A DNA stretch of 22,911 nt from assembly GCA_964654185.1 (NCBI GenBank), contig CAZZIE010000065.1, positions 1-22,911 on the forward strand, read 5' to 3'. Shown here piece after piece: positions 1 to 9,810 of this stretch (the first letter of the stretch is position 1; every line of letters starts with the position of its first letter). Under the pieces are notes generated by a model. The model was not told where the DNA came from. It ran no database searches and worked only from the letters and a program-made list of their open reading frames with translations. The position numbers and the translations under genes are program-made. This stretch comes from CAYFQV01 sp964654185. GTDB lineage: Bacteria; Spirochaetota; Spirochaetia; DSM-27196; PWMO01.

Positions 1-2176
1 GAAGGGAGAGCGCGGTAATCGCGGTGTCGCCGTCCAGGGAGAACCCCTCGCCTACGGAATCCAGTCCATCGAGGTGCAGTTCGCTCAGGAGCGGAATATC
101 CCACAGGGAGAGGTCGCCATGGACCTGCGTCAGGGCGTCTGCGTGAATGCTCTCGAGAGAGTGCTGCTGCAGAATATCAACATCCTGACCCGCGCCGGTG
201 GCACCGACCACAAGGGGCGTTCCTGCGGTGCCCAGGGTCACGGTATGCACCTTGGCGTAGCCGTAGGTATGGTCGTACCCATCCATGGTGATGGAATCAC
301 CCACCGTCTCGAGAGCGGGAAGACTCACCGAAACCTGACCCGCGGCGGAACGGCTGTTCAGGTTGTGGTTGAAGGAGCCGTCCACCGTAGTCAGGGCGGG
401 CATGGAGACAGTCTCGAGCTGGTCGTTCCGGGACAATGTTACATTGCCCGTCACGGTCTCCAGCCCGGGAAGAGAGATATCCGTAAGTCCTGCGTTGTTC
501 GTAATGCTGATCTGTGTGCCTACCGTTCTGAGAGAACCGAGGCCGGAGAGGCTGCTCACGTTGGAGTTGTCGCTAATGAATATCCCACCGCCGACTGTTT
601 CCAGCCCATCGAGACCGCTGAGGTCGGGCAGCGTTGTATTCCACCGGACGTAGATATCCCCGGTGAAATCCGTGACGTTCTCCAGTCCGTAGAGCGCCTG
701 GACCCCATCATCCTGCGCATCCAGGCTGCCCACCGTCCCGGCAACGCCAATGCCCGAGAGATCGGTAAGGGCGGGATTGTTTGACAGGTAGATCTCACCG
801 CCGACGGTTGCCAGGTTGTCAAGACCTTCCAGACCCGCCAGGCCGGAGTTGGAATGAATGGACAGATTGCCGTCCACCTGCTCCAGCGTTGTCAGCTCGG
901 AGAGATCCCCGCCGGATATGTTGATGATGCTGAGATTGCCCTGGACCTGCGTGTACCCGGGAAAGGCGGCAAGCTCGGCGTCACCATCTATGACGAAGGA
1001 GGGGCCCGGATGAACGTGCGTCACCGTAATCCCGCTTCCCCCCTCGAGCCAGGGGGAGTCGCCGAAGGAGTTGGTCGCCTTGACGCGGTAGTAGTAGGTG
1101 TGGGTGCGCGGAGTGACGGTGCTGTCGTCGTAGCTCTGGACGTTCGCGCCCACCGTGAAGCTTGCGGGAGAGCCGTCGCTGAAATCGCTGCTCTCGTGGC
1201 GCTCAATGGTGAAGCCGGTCTCGGTGTAGACCGCACTTGCGTCCCAGGAGATGCCGGCGCTGTTGTCCTGGTTGTCGACGACGGTGAGTCCCGTCGGCGC
1301 CGGCGGAGCGGCGTTGAAGTCGCTCTCCGTGAGGGTGATCTCCGGATTGCCATCCGGTGAGGTGGAAAGGTTGCCGTAGACCAGGACCGCCTCGACGACG
1401 GTGGCAACCATCTCACCGGCGCGTTCGAAGGTCATGACCACGGTATAGGGACCGGCGTCTATCGAGGTGTCGGCAATGTGCACGCTCGAGTCGGCACCGT
1501 CGTCGTCGACAATGACCAGGGAGTGCGGTCCATCGGGGCTGCCGCCGAGGGGCGTCCTGGTGTACTCGGCCGCGTCCACGCCGACCGCATCCGGGAAGGT
1601 GACATCGATCTCCAGATCTCCCTGCCCCTCGAAGGCGAAGTACGAGAGCTGGACGGTTACCGGCGTAGGCCCGCCGGCGACCACGTCAACCGGCGCGGAA
1701 CCGGAGGCAATGCGCGTGCCGGAGCCGTCGTTCCCGTGAACGGTCACGGTCCACTGCCCGATTGCCAGGTCCGTGATGGTCTTGGACGTGGCGGTCTCTC
1801 CGACAACGACAATGGGCGTGTACCCCGCCCGGGTCAGCTCAAGGTCGTAGGTTGTGATGGCCGGAAAGTCCGGCATGATCGTCATGGGACTCATGGTCGC
1901 CATGGAGATGGTAACGGACCCGGTCTCGGCATCCGGCGCATCCGCGCCGTCGCCGGGTGCGCCGCTCTCGCCGGAGCCACCACCTGGAGCGGCGCTATCG
2001 GCGACGTCCGCCGCCGACGGATAGAAGTGCATTCGGAAGGGGTTGCTGCAGGCGCCGAGCAGCATGAACAGCACCAGCACTGCAGCCGCCGCGGCAACCA
2101 GTCCGGTCCGGGCACGCGCCTTGGCGGCCGTCCCGCGCCGGGGTCCACGGTTCATGAGGCCATTGGTAACAGCCAT
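1..2176 (-). CDS. FN3 and leucine-rich-repeat lipoprotein, 3' end beyond window (paralog B)
   Basis: The reading frame is open from ATG 2176 to the window edge, giving 725 codons with no stop, so the C-terminus lies outside. The N-terminus has a basic stretch, a hydrophobic helix and a lipobox ending LLGAC, with the lipidated Cys at residue 43; this predicts an exported lipoprotein. Residues 85-285 form a beta-rich region, 289-388 an FN3 domain, and from about 395 onward there are short repeats of the type GLxNLxxVGGxLxIxxNxxL, resembling receptor L-domain or bacterial leucine-rich repeats. A strong ribosome binding site, AGGAGGG at 2182-2188, sits 5 nt before the ATG. The gene begins 21 bp after the stop of its paralog at 2198-7114, so the two are probably co-transcribed. 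The N-terminal 390 residues closely match that paralog. A role in surface adhesion or ligand recognition is inferred only from architecture. Confidence 0.88.
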   Translation of the reverse strand, partial: MAVTNGLMNRGPRRGTAAKARARTGLVAAAAAVLVLFMLLGACSNPFRMHFYPSAADVADSAAPGGGSGESGAPGDGADAPDAETGSVTISMATMSPMTIMPDFPAITTYDLELTRAGYTPIVVVGETATSKTITDLAIGQWTVTVHGNDGSGTRIASGSAPVDVVAGGPTPVTVQLSYFAFEGQGDLEIDVTFPDAVGVDAAEYTRTPLGGSPDGPHSLVIVDDDGADSSVHIADTSIDAGPYTVVMTFERAGEMVATVVEAVLVYGNLSTSPDGNPEITLTESDFNAAPPAPTGLTVVDNQDNSAGISWDASAVYTETGFTIERHESSDFSDGSPASFTVGANVQSYDDSTVTPRTHTYYYRVKATNSFGDSPWLEGGSGITVTHVHPGPSFVIDGDAELAAFPGYTQVQGNLSIINISGGDLSELTTLEQVDGNLSIHSNSGLAGLEGLDNLATVGGEIYLSNNPALTDLSGIGVAGTVGSLDAQDDGVQALYGLENVTDFTGDIYVRWNTTLPDLSGLDGLETVGGGIFISDNSNVSSLSGLGSLRTVGTQISITNNAGLTDISLPGLETVTGNVTLSRNDQLETVSMPALTTVDGSFNHNLNSRSAAGQVSVSLPALETVGDSITMDGYDHTYGYAKVHTVTLGTAGTPLVVGATGAGQDVDILQQHSLESIHADALTQVHGDLSLWDIPLLSELHLDGLDSVGEGFSLDGDTAITALSL
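1013..2063 (-). repeat. Duplicated lipoprotein N-terminal module, copy B
   Basis: This segment encodes roughly residues 40-388 of the partial lipoprotein and is a diverged copy of about 5945-6998. Similarity is visible at the DNA level, for example near 1605-1640 against 6525-6560 and near 2021-2059 against 6957-6995, where only a few bases differ. Outside this module the repeat arrays of the two proteins differ. Confidence 0.7.
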
Positions 2177-2181
2177 CTCAG

Positions 2182-2188
2182 CCCTCCT
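2182..2188 (-). promoter_or_regulatory. Shine-Dalgarno site of paralog B lipoprotein
   Basis: On the minus strand AGGAGGG lies 5 nt before ATG 2176. It fixes that start over the in-frame ATG at 2155, and it shows that translation reinitiates just after the preceding gene stops at 2198. Confidence 0.8.
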
Positions 2189-2197
2189 GTATCTGCT

Positions 2198-5100
2198 CTA
2201 GGGCGCCTCGTAGGTGTTATCGCTGATATCCAGCGAGCCCCAGCCGACCCAACCGGTGTTGTCGGTGAAGTGGGTTTCCACATCCGCGGAACCGCTGTAC
2301 ACGGTGTTGTCAAAGAAGTTGTACTCGATCTCCAGCAGGTTACCGATCGTAGTCAGAGCGTCGAAGCCCAGATCGGTGATGAGAACACCGGTGGCACCGT
2401 TGTTGTTGATCTCCAGCTCACCGCCGATGACGTTCAGATTCGGCATGGCCGGCAATGCCGTCAGGGCGGTGTTCTCTCGGATTCGAATGTCGGAGTCCGC
2501 AACGGCGAGGTTATCGAGCCCCCCGTTCGTGCCGCCGAGCTCCGTGAGTAACGGGTTCTCCTCGATCTCGAGGGGGGCACCGACCTCCTGGAGGTTCACG
2601 AAGCCGTCGAGGTTGGTGAGCGAGGCGTTTTGATAGACGATCACCCGGCCGGTAACCGACGTAACCGTGTTTGCGGTCACCGCGGGAGCGTCCGTCATGG
2701 CTCCGGTCAACCCGTCGGTGCTGGTCAACGCGTCCACGTTGTCAATCACGATCGAGTAGTCGTAAAGGGTTCCATCGACAGACGTCGAGTACGTGCCGGC
2801 TATCGTCTCCAGGGCGCTCGAGGCGCCGAAGAGGCTCTCCAGGTTGTCGTTGTCGGTTATGCACACGCCGCCGTTGATCGTTACCAGTCCCGCCAGATCG
2901 CTGAGATCAGTAAAGGCCGAGTCGCCGTTGCCGTCAATGATCAGGGAGCCGCGGATCTCGGTAATCGTCGAGAGGCCGGCCGGCGCGACCGTCCCGAGGG
3001 ACGCCAGGGAATCGTTGTTCTCAATCGTCAGATTGGCGCCGCTTCCGTCGGGCGTTTGCGCGGAGCCGATGATCGTCAGCAAGGCATTGCCCAGCCCATC
3101 GATGTTCGACAGGTTACCGTTGTCGCTGATGTTCAGCCCGCCGCCGATGGAGGCGAGGTCGCAGAAGCCGGTGGTGGCGCCGTCGCCCAGATCGGGTAGG
3201 ACAGTGTTGTTCGAGATTGTCAGGGTGCCGCCAATGGTGGTGAGGCCATCCAGATCGTCGAGGTTGCTCAGCACGTTGTTCCCATCAATGTGCATGTTAC
3301 CGTCCACCGACGTGAGGGCGTCGAAATCAAGATTCTCCAGGGCATCGTTGTCGTCCACACGCACCCCCCCGGCGACCGACGTAATCGCGTCGAGCGCCTC
3401 CAGTCCCGCGGCGCCGCCACTGTTTCGGAGGCTGGGATTGTCGTAGACTTCGATCCCGCCCGGAAAGGCGCCGGCGAGATTGTCCAGACCCGTGAGCTCT
3501 TCCAGCGCGTCGTTGCTGTAGATGATCAGGTTGTTGCCGATTCCGTCGGCGTCTATCTGCGCCAGGGGTGCCAGGGTCGTGAAGAGGGGGTCGTCGTTGT
3601 CGTTGATCTCCAGGTCGCCGGCAATGGTGTCCAGCTCCTCGAGGCCGGTCAGAGACTCGAGCTCGGGGTTGTCCTTGATGTAGAGGCCCTTGTCTCCGCC
3701 ATCCTCGCGACCGATGCTGTCCAGGGTGCTCAGGGCGGCAAGGCTGGGGAGCACGTCGTTGTACTCGATCCACAGCTCGGCGCCGATACTCTCCAGATTG
3801 GAAAGCCCTGTCAGGTCAGTGAGAGCATCGTCTTGGTAGATCTTCAGGAATCCGCCGATACTCGAGAGTTGTCCGGAGGCACCGAAGAGCGTGGCGAGGT
3901 TGTCGTTATACTGAATGGTCACATTCCCGCCGATGGTACCTAGATTATCCAGACCGGTGAGATCCGCAAGGAGGGTGTAGGAAGCATTCAGGTTCCCGCC
4001 AAGGGTCGTGAGAGCGGGCATGCTGAGACTGCTCAGCGCCCTGTCCGTGCCCGAGCTGTACCACAGCGCGAGGGAGCCGCCGATCTGCTGCAGCTCCGGC
4101 GCGTCGGCGGATACCAGCTCGAAGTTCCAACTGAGAGATAGGTCCACCGGTATACTTACAAAGCCGTTGAGAGTCACCGTGGTGAGATCCGAGTTTCCGG
4201 TGATCTCCACCGAGCCGTCGGTAACCGTGCCGATGGTGATCTCCTGTCCCGGGGTGCCGATCGTGAGCTCTTCCATACCCCCGGAATTGCTCGTGACTTC
4301 CAGGTCGGTGCCCACCGTGCGGAGCGCCGGGAAGGCGACCGTCCCGGTGCCGGCAGCGAATTGACCGTTGTCGTAGTACTCGAAGAGCCCGCCCACGCCC
4401 TGGAGAGAGGTAAAGCCGGAGACCGACTGCAGCTTCGAATTCTCCTCTATACCGAATTCGCCACCGACGGTGGTGAGGTTTGTGAACCCGGTAATCTGCT
4501 GGAGCTCGTCGTGGTAATCGATCTCGAACTTGCCGGCGACACTCGTTAACGCGTTGAGCCCGGGATAGTCGGTGACCGAATCGTTGGTCAGGTACAGATT
4601 CCCGCCCACGGTCTCCAGCTCCACCGCGGTGAAGCCCGGCAGTTGGTCGTTGTACCAGATGCTACAGTCGCCGCCGACGCTCGTCAGATCGTTCATGGAC
4701 AGGGTGGTGAGAGCGTCGTTGTCCCGAATCCCAACGTACTCTCCGACCGTTTCGACGCCGTCCAGGGCAAGAGTCTCGGTGTCGTACAACTCCCGCAACA
4801 AAAGATATCCATTGATGAGGCACGCAGTGGTGTCTTCAGTACCAATAGTTACGCTCTGGATGCTGCTGCTCTGGGAGATATTGAAGTTGGTCCCGACGGA
4901 GGTCAGTGCGGGAAGGGAGATCGCTCCCAGGTCGGGAGCGGATGCGCCCGCGTATACGTAGAAGTTCTCTCCGATAGTGGCGAGGTTCGGAAGGGAGATG
5001 TCGTTCAACACGGCGCAGCTGTACACGTACACCTGCCCCCCAACGGATGCAAGAGCGGCCATTCCCGACATGCTCCGCAACGCCGGTTCATACCCCACGC

Positions 5101-7114
5101 GCACCGCACCCCCCACCGTCGCGAGTGCCGAAAGACCATCGAAGTTCACGATCTGCCCGTTGCTCCAGTCGTTATAGCCGCTGGTGATGCCTACCTCGAA
5201 GTCGCCGTGGATGGTCTGTAGGTTGTTCATGTCCCCGAAGCCCAGGAGGGCGTCGTTCCGGTGAACTCGGAAGTCGTCGTCGGCATCTGCGTCACCAATG
5301 CGCGTCAGGGCCGGGAGCTCGAGATACTCCAGGGCGTCGTTGTCGTCGATGTCCATGTAGCCGTCGACGGTCTGCAATGCGGGAAGCCCCAACTCCGTGA
5401 GCGCGGCGTTGTCATCAACTTCCACGTAGCCGCCGACCGACTGGAGGGAAGACAGTGCGGCCAACGAGGTGAGTCCTGCCGCGTCGTTGTCGTAGACGTA
5501 CAAGCGTCCGCCGATGGCGGCCAGGTTCGACAGTCCGGATAGGTCCTCGAGGGCGGGGCTGTAGGAAATGTTCACCTCCCCCGTCACATCGGTAATGCCG
5601 GAAAGGCCCTCCAGATTCTCCAGCAGGTCGTTGTAGTGGATCCTGATGCCCGCCACGGTACCCGAAACGGCGAGGGGTGAAGTGTCGGTGAGAGCGTCGA
5701 CGTTGTAGATCTCCACGTCTCCGCCCACGGCAGTGAGGTTCTCCAGGCCGGTCAGGCTGGTGAGGCTGGCGGTGTTGTGGATGTAGAGGGTCCCCGTGAC
5801 CTCCCGGAGACTCGATAGAAGCGAAAGGTCGGTACAGTCGTCGAAGTCTCCGATGTGGAGGTAGCCGTCCACCTTGGTGTAGCCCTGGGCAGCGAAGTTG
5901 GTCAGGTCGCTCACACTGTTGAGATTCTCATTGCCAACGTGAACACTCTGCACCACGACGGGATCGGGATGCTCCACCCAGGCGGAGTCGCCGAAGCTGT
6001 TCCGCGACTTGATCCGGAAGTACCACTCGGTGGTTCCGGAGATGCCGGAGTCGTCGTAGCTCTCCAGGTTCGCGCCGACGGTGATCTCCTCGTCCAGAGC
6101 GTCGAAGGCGGGACTGGTGTGGCGCTGGATGACGAAGTGCGTCTCCGTCTTCACGGCGCCGGCGTCCCAGGTCAGCCCGGCACTGTTGTCCGCATTGTCA
6201 ACCACGTCGAAGGTGGTGGGCGCCGGCGGGGCGGAGTTGAAGTCGCCCTCTGCGAGGGCGATCTCCGCGGCGCCGTCGGGAGAGGTCGAGTGATTGCCGT
6301 AGACGTGGGCTGCCTCCACCACCGTGGCGATCATCTCGCCGCCGCGGCTGAAGGTCAGGACGACGGTGTACGAGCCGGCGTCGAGATCCGCTTCGGCAAT
6401 GTGGACGCTGGAGTCGGCACCGGAGTCGTCCGTAATGGTCAGCCCAAAGGGACCTTCGGTGGCCTGGCCCATGGGGGTCTTGGTGTACTCGACCGAGTCT
6501 ACCCCGACGACGTCGGGGAAGGTAACATCGATCTCCAGGTCTCCCTGCCCCTCGAAGGCCAGGTACGACAGGTTGACGGTCACCGACGCCGTGCCGGTAT
6601 CGACCACCGTCACGGGGGCCTGCCCGTTCGCAACGACCACACCGTCGGCATCCTTGGCGTCGACGGATACGGTCCACTGGCCGATTGCCAGGTTGGTGAC
6701 CGTCTTTGAATCGCCGGTCTCGCCGGCGAAGATGCGCGGCTCGTAGCCGCCCCGGGTCAGGGTGATGTCGTAGCTAGCAATGGCCACGAAGTCCGGAAGA
6801 ATGGTCATGGGCTGTGCCTGGCCCATGGAGATGCGTACCGACCCGAGACGCGCTTCCTCGGGGTCCTCGGACCCGCCGGCGTCTCCATCCGGTTGCTGCA
6901 CTCCGTCAGCTCCGGGAGCCTGGTCGGACTCACTGCGCTGGGCAGCCTCCTGGGGATAGAAGTGCATCCGGAAGGGATTGCTGCAGGCGCCGAAGGCAAT
7001 GAGGATGGCCGCCGCGATGACCGCGACCGTGATGAGGCTGCGGGCCGCTGCGCCGGCGCGGCCGGTTCTGCGGCGGCTCCGCCCTGAATTTGTTGAATCA
7101 TACATGAACCACAT
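2198..7114 (-). CDS. Large FN3 and leucine-rich-repeat lipoprotein (paralog A, 1638 aa)
   Basis: This is a predicted exported lipoprotein. A basic N-terminus (RSRRRTGR) precedes a hydrophobic helix and a lipobox ending FGAC, with Cys at residue 44. A beta-rich module follows at about 90-285, then one FN3 domain at 297-390 (APPAPT to WYFRIKS). From about 395 to 1635 there is a long array of repeats with the motif LxxVGGxLxIxxNxxLxxLxGL, typical of receptor L-domain-like bacterial leucine-rich repeats. The protein is very rich in Asp, Asn and Gly and has no catalytic motif or C-terminal sorting signal that I recognise. The start has AGGGGG at 7120-7125, 5 nt upstream and overlapping the end of the FN3-array gene; an in-frame ATG at 7105 is the alternative. 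Function is unknown; surface binding, adhesion or recognition is inferred from domain type. Confidence 0.92.
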   Translation of the reverse strand: MWFMYDSTNSGRSRRRTGRAGAAARSLITVAVIAAAILIAFGACSNPFRMHFYPQEAAQRSESDQAPGADGVQQPDGDAGGSEDPEEARLGSVRISMGQAQPMTILPDFVAIASYDITLTRGGYEPRIFAGETGDSKTVTNLAIGQWTVSVDAKDADGVVVANGQAPVTVVDTGTASVTVNLSYLAFEGQGDLEIDVTFPDVVGVDSVEYTKTPMGQATEGPFGLTITDDSGADSSVHIAEADLDAGSYTVVLTFSRGGEMIATVVEAAHVYGNHSTSPDGAAEIALAEGDFNSAPPAPTTFDVVDNADNSAGLTWDAGAVKTETHFVIQRHTSPAFDALDEEITVGANLESYDDSGISGTTEWYFRIKSRNSFGDSAWVEHPDPVVVQSVHVGNENLNSVSDLTNFAAQGYTKVDGYLHIGDFDDCTDLSLLSSLREVTGTLYIHNTASLTSLTGLENLTAVGGDVEIYNVDALTDTSPLAVSGTVAGIRIHYNDLLENLEGLSGITDVTGEVNISYSPALEDLSGLSNLAAIGGRLYVYDNDAAGLTSLAALSSLQSVGGYVEVDDNAALTELGLPALQTVDGYMDIDDNDALEYLELPALTRIGDADADDDFRVHRNDALLGFGDMNNLQTIHGDFEVGITSGYNDWSNGQIVNFDGLSALATVGGAVRVGYEPALRSMSGMAALASVGGQVYVYSCAVLNDISLPNLATIGENFYVYAGASAPDLGAISLPALTSVGTNFNISQSSSIQSVTIGTEDTTACLINGYLLLRELYDTETLALDGVETVGEYVGIRDNDALTTLSMNDLTSVGGDCSIWYNDQLPGFTAVELETVGGNLYLTNDSVTDYPGLNALTSVAGKFEIDYHDELQQITGFTNLTTVGGEFGIEENSKLQSVSGFTSLQGVGGLFEYYDNGQFAAGTGTVAFPALRTVGTDLEVTSNSGGMEELTIGTPGQEITIGTVTDGSVEITGNSDLTTVTLNGFVSIPVDLSLSWNFELVSADAPELQQIGGSLALWYSSGTDRALSSLSMPALTTLGGNLNASYTLLADLTGLDNLGTIGGNVTIQYNDNLATLFGASGQLSSIGGFLKIYQDDALTDLTGLSNLESIGAELWIEYNDVLPSLAALSTLDSIGREDGGDKGLYIKDNPELESLTGLEELDTIAGDLEINDNDDPLFTTLAPLAQIDADGIGNNLIIYSNDALEELTGLDNLAGAFPGGIEVYDNPSLRNSGGAAGLEALDAITSVAGGVRVDDNDALENLDFDALTSVDGNMHIDGNNVLSNLDDLDGLTTIGGTLTISNNTVLPDLGDGATTGFCDLASIGGGLNISDNGNLSNIDGLGNALLTIIGSAQTPDGSGANLTIENNDSLASLGTVAPAGLSTITEIRGSLIIDGNGDSAFTDLSDLAGLVTINGGVCITDNDNLESLFGASSALETIAGTYSTSVDGTLYDYSIVIDNVDALTSTDGLTGAMTDAPAVTANTVTSVTGRVIVYQNASLTNLDGFVNLQEVGAPLEIEENPLLTELGGTNGGLDNLAVADSDIRIRENTALTALPAMPNLNVIGGELEINNNGATGVLITDLGFDALTTIGNLLEIEYNFFDNTVYSGSADVETHFTDNTGWVGWGSLDISDNTYEAP
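5945..6998 (-). repeat. Duplicated lipoprotein N-terminal module, copy A
   Basis: This is the partner of the 1013-2063 copy. It encodes the shared SNPFRMHFYP segment just after the lipobox Cys, the EGQGDLEIDVTFPD segment, the STSPDG segment and the FN3 domain of the 1638-residue lipoprotein. The shared order and spacing indicate tandem gene duplication. Confidence 0.7.
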
Positions 7115-7123
7115 GGCCGCCCC

Positions 7124-9805
7124 CTAATTGTTGTTCGCCACGGAGAACTCGACCTCCGCGGAGTAGAGTTGGCCGTTCTTCTCTGCGACCACCACAAGGG
7201 AGTGGACGCCCGGTATCAGTGGATACGGCGGATTTGGAGAGTCGTAGCTGGTCGACACGTCGACGGATGAGCTTCCGGTGTCGATGGAGTAGCCGTTCAG
7301 GTACCACTCCCAGCCGGTCGCGCCGGTCAGATCCGCCGCTACCGTCATGCTTATCGGCGAGACACCGGTGTAGATTGTCGCAAGGCCGCCGGTGAAGTTG
7401 ATGGGCTCGTCACTCGCCGTCGGTGGCGAGATTGTGATGTCAATGTCTCCGGTTGTTGCCGCGGGGGTCGCCGAGGCGGTGACGCCGCCGGCGTGGTTGC
7501 CCGCCTCGTCGACGGCGTCGACGGTGAACTCGTAGGGGGTCCCGTTGGTGAGGCCGAACATGGTCACACTCTCGAGCCCCGCCGCCACGACTACCGCTAC
7601 GTCGCCGCCGGTCTGGTCGTGAGTGACCTCAATGTGGTTGAGGTCGGTGTCCCCCGGATCGGTCCAGCTCAGGGTAACCTGCCTGTCCCCGGGTGCCGCG
7701 CTCAGGGAGGTCACGTTCGCCGGCGCCGTGGAGTCGACGCCGCTGATCGGCGTGGCCGAGTCACTTCGCGCCGTGGAGAGGTTGTTCGAGGTGTCACCGG
7801 CCCGGGCGATGAAGGTATAGGTGATCCCGTTTGTGAGCCCGCCGATCACCGCGCTTCCGATCCCGGCGGGAACGTAGATGAGGTCGTCGTTCTGGTCGTT
7901 GGTAATGCGCACGTAGCTGAGGTCGCCGTCGGTATCCGCGGGATCCGTCCAGTTCAGCGTTACGAAGGTGTCCCCGGGCCCGGCGGTGAGAGAGCTCACC
8001 GGTCCCGGAGGCGTGGTGTCCAGAGTCCCGACGGGGGTCACATCGACGGACACCTCCGAGGAGGCGTTCCCGACTTCGTCTACGGCAACCACCGTGAAGG
8101 TGTAGGTCGTGTCGTTGGTCAGGCCGGCAAGAACTACCTGCTCTTCACCCGCCGCAACGACCGTCACGGCACCCGCGGGGAACTGCGGGCTGGTGATCTC
8201 AATGTGGTCCAGATCCTCGTTGCCGGTGCCGGATGGATCGGTCCATGAAAGGGTCGCCTCGGCATCCCCGGGCGTGCCTCCGAGATCGGTCACCGGATCC
8301 GGCGGGGTCAGATCACTCTGACTGACCGGCGTTGCGGAGGCGGTCTCCGGCGTCGAGGAGTTCCCCGCCGCGTCGAGGACCGTTACTTCAAAGGTGTATT
8401 CGGTGTCCGCAGTGAGGTCGCCAATGGTGATCCCCAGGCGCCCGGCGTGGAGGAAGATCACCCCGCCGGTATTGAGGTTCTCAATGCGAATGACCGAGAC
8501 GTCGGTGGATGGCTCGCTCCAGCCGAGAGTCACCTCGCGCACTCCGGCGGTAGCCGTGAGGGATGTGACCGGGTCGGGGTCCGTCACGTCGGCGCTGCTC
8601 TCGGGCGCAAAGCTTACCTGTCGGGGGGAGGAGGCATTGCCGCTCACGTCGACGGCAACCACCTCGTAGGTATAGGCGGTGCCGTTGGACAGTGCGCCGA
8701 TAACCAGGGCACCGTTGCCGGGTTGCACCATGATCTCTTCGTCCGTGGCGGTGTTGCGTACCAGAAGGTGCGAGAGATCATCGTCGTCGGGATCATTCCA
8801 GGTCAGCGTTGCCACGGTGTCCCCGGGAGTCGCCTGGAGGTCCGTCACCGCCTGCGGCGGCGTGTCGTCCCCATAGAGGGCAAGCTCAAAGGTGACTTCA
8901 ACGGAACCGGAGCGGAGCCCGGCGGTATCCACGGCGACGACGGTGAAGGTGTAGCTCTCGCCGTTCGTCAGGCCGCCGACGGTCATGCTCCCCTTTCCGG
9001 CGGATACGGTGAAGTGGATGCCGTGATCGGCCTCCGTGAACTCGAGGTAGTTGAGGTCGGTGTCCGCAGGATCGTTCCAGGTCAGAACGGCCTGGCTGTC
9101 CCCGGTGGAGGCGGTGAGATCGGCGACGGCACCGGGTGGGCTCCCGCCCGCCGCCGGGACCGGCGTGACGGATATGCTCGTTCCGTCCGAGCGATTGCCC
9201 GCCAGGTCTTCGGTCCGGAAGGTGAACTCGTAGGCGCTGTCATTCTGAAGGCCCCCGTAGACAATGGAGGTCCGGGAGCGCGGGACCTGTACCTCGGCGT
9301 CACCGCCGCTGCCGTCGTGGGTAATGAGAATGGCGTCGCAGTCGGGATCGGTCGGCGAGACCCAGCTGAAGGTCGCCTGCCCATCCCCTGCGGTTACGAC
9401 AAGATTGGCGACTTCGGCGGGCGGGGTGGTGTCCTCGGTGTCGGGCACCCCCGGCGTTCCACTGACGGACACGCCCTCGGAGCTATTGCCGTCGGCATCG
9501 ACAGCTCGGATCAGGAACTCGTAGGAGGTGTCGTTCTGCAGATTGCCGATCACGGCAATGCCCACACCGGCGAGCACGACAATGCGGCTGTCCCCGGTCG
9601 GCACCGAATCGATCTCGATCCGGTCCAGGTCGGGCTCCGGCGGGTCTTCCCAGGCGATCTGAAGTGATCCGTCGCCGGGAAGCACATCCACGTTCTGCAC
9701 CTCCGATGGTGGCCCGGAAACGCTGTCCGTGCCGTTTGCGCAGCCGAACAGGGCACCCACTGCCATGGCGCAGATGAAACCTCGGATAATACCACGCGTC
9801 CTCAC
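7124..9805 (-). CDS. Lipoprotein with eight fibronectin type III domains
   Basis: From GTG 9805 the product is 893 residues. The start was chosen because GGGGAGG (9811-9817) lies 5 nt upstream and because it yields a compact signal peptide, RTRGIIRGFICAMAVGALFG then Cys22, a lipobox. The frame stays open upstream to 9982, but that extension has no ribosome site and would bury the signal. Eight FN3 units of about 94 residues follow, each starting like TPPxxVxxLxAxPGDxxxxLxW with a downstream DLxxIxI segment. A distinct C-terminal domain of about 110 residues has GWEWYLNG and IPGVHSLVVVAEKNGQLYSA, a style common in spirochaete lipoproteins. It heads the lipoprotein operon; the next gene starts 9 bp after its TAG stop. 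The role is probably structural or binding at the cell surface; no enzyme motif is visible. Confidence 0.9.
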   Translation of the reverse strand: MRTRGIIRGFICAMAVGALFGCANGTDSVSGPPSEVQNVDVLPGDGSLQIAWEDPPEPDLDRIEIDSVPTGDSRIVVLAGVGIAVIGNLQNDTSYEFLIRAVDADGNSSEGVSVSGTPGVPDTEDTTPPAEVANLVVTAGDGQATFSWVSPTDPDCDAILITHDGSGGDAEVQVPRSRTSIVYGGLQNDSAYEFTFRTEDLAGNRSDGTSISVTPVPAAGGSPPGAVADLTASTGDSQAVLTWNDPADTDLNYLEFTEADHGIHFTVSAGKGSMTVGGLTNGESYTFTVVAVDTAGLRSGSVEVTFELALYGDDTPPQAVTDLQATPGDTVATLTWNDPDDDDLSHLLVRNTATDEEIMVQPGNGALVIGALSNGTAYTYEVVAVDVSGNASSPRQVSFAPESSADVTDPDPVTSLTATAGVREVTLGWSEPSTDVSVIRIENLNTGGVIFLHAGRLGITIGDLTADTEYTFEVTVLDAAGNSSTPETASATPVSQSDLTPPDPVTDLGGTPGDAEATLSWTDPSGTGNEDLDHIEITSPQFPAGAVTVVAAGEEQVVLAGLTNDTTYTFTVVAVDEVGNASSEVSVDVTPVGTLDTTPPGPVSSLTAGPGDTFVTLNWTDPADTDGDLSYVRITNDQNDDLIYVPAGIGSAVIGGLTNGITYTFIARAGDTSNNLSTARSDSATPISGVDSTAPANVTSLSAAPGDRQVTLSWTDPGDTDLNHIEVTHDQTGGDVAVVVAAGLESVTMFGLTNGTPYEFTVDAVDEAGNHAGGVTASATPAATTGDIDITISPPTASDEPINFTGGLATIYTGVSPISMTVAADLTGATGWEWYLNGYSIDTGSSSVDVSTSYDSPNPPYPLIPGVHSLVVVAEKNGQLYSAEVEFSVANNN

Positions 9806-9810
9806 CGGGA

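Noticed and set aside
2250..5900. Regularly spaced similar segments, considered as a CRISPR or satellite array
   Set aside because: The periodicity reflects leucine-rich repeats in one long open frame; the DNA units vary and there are no conserved direct repeats with unique spacers.
74..6709. Many open plus-strand frames of 60-360 codons opposite the lipoprotein genes
   Set aside because: They are antisense to repeat-rich, GC-rich genes, have Val/Gly/Arg-biased composition, and lack ribosome sites and recognisable domains. The minus-strand proteins explain the sequence.
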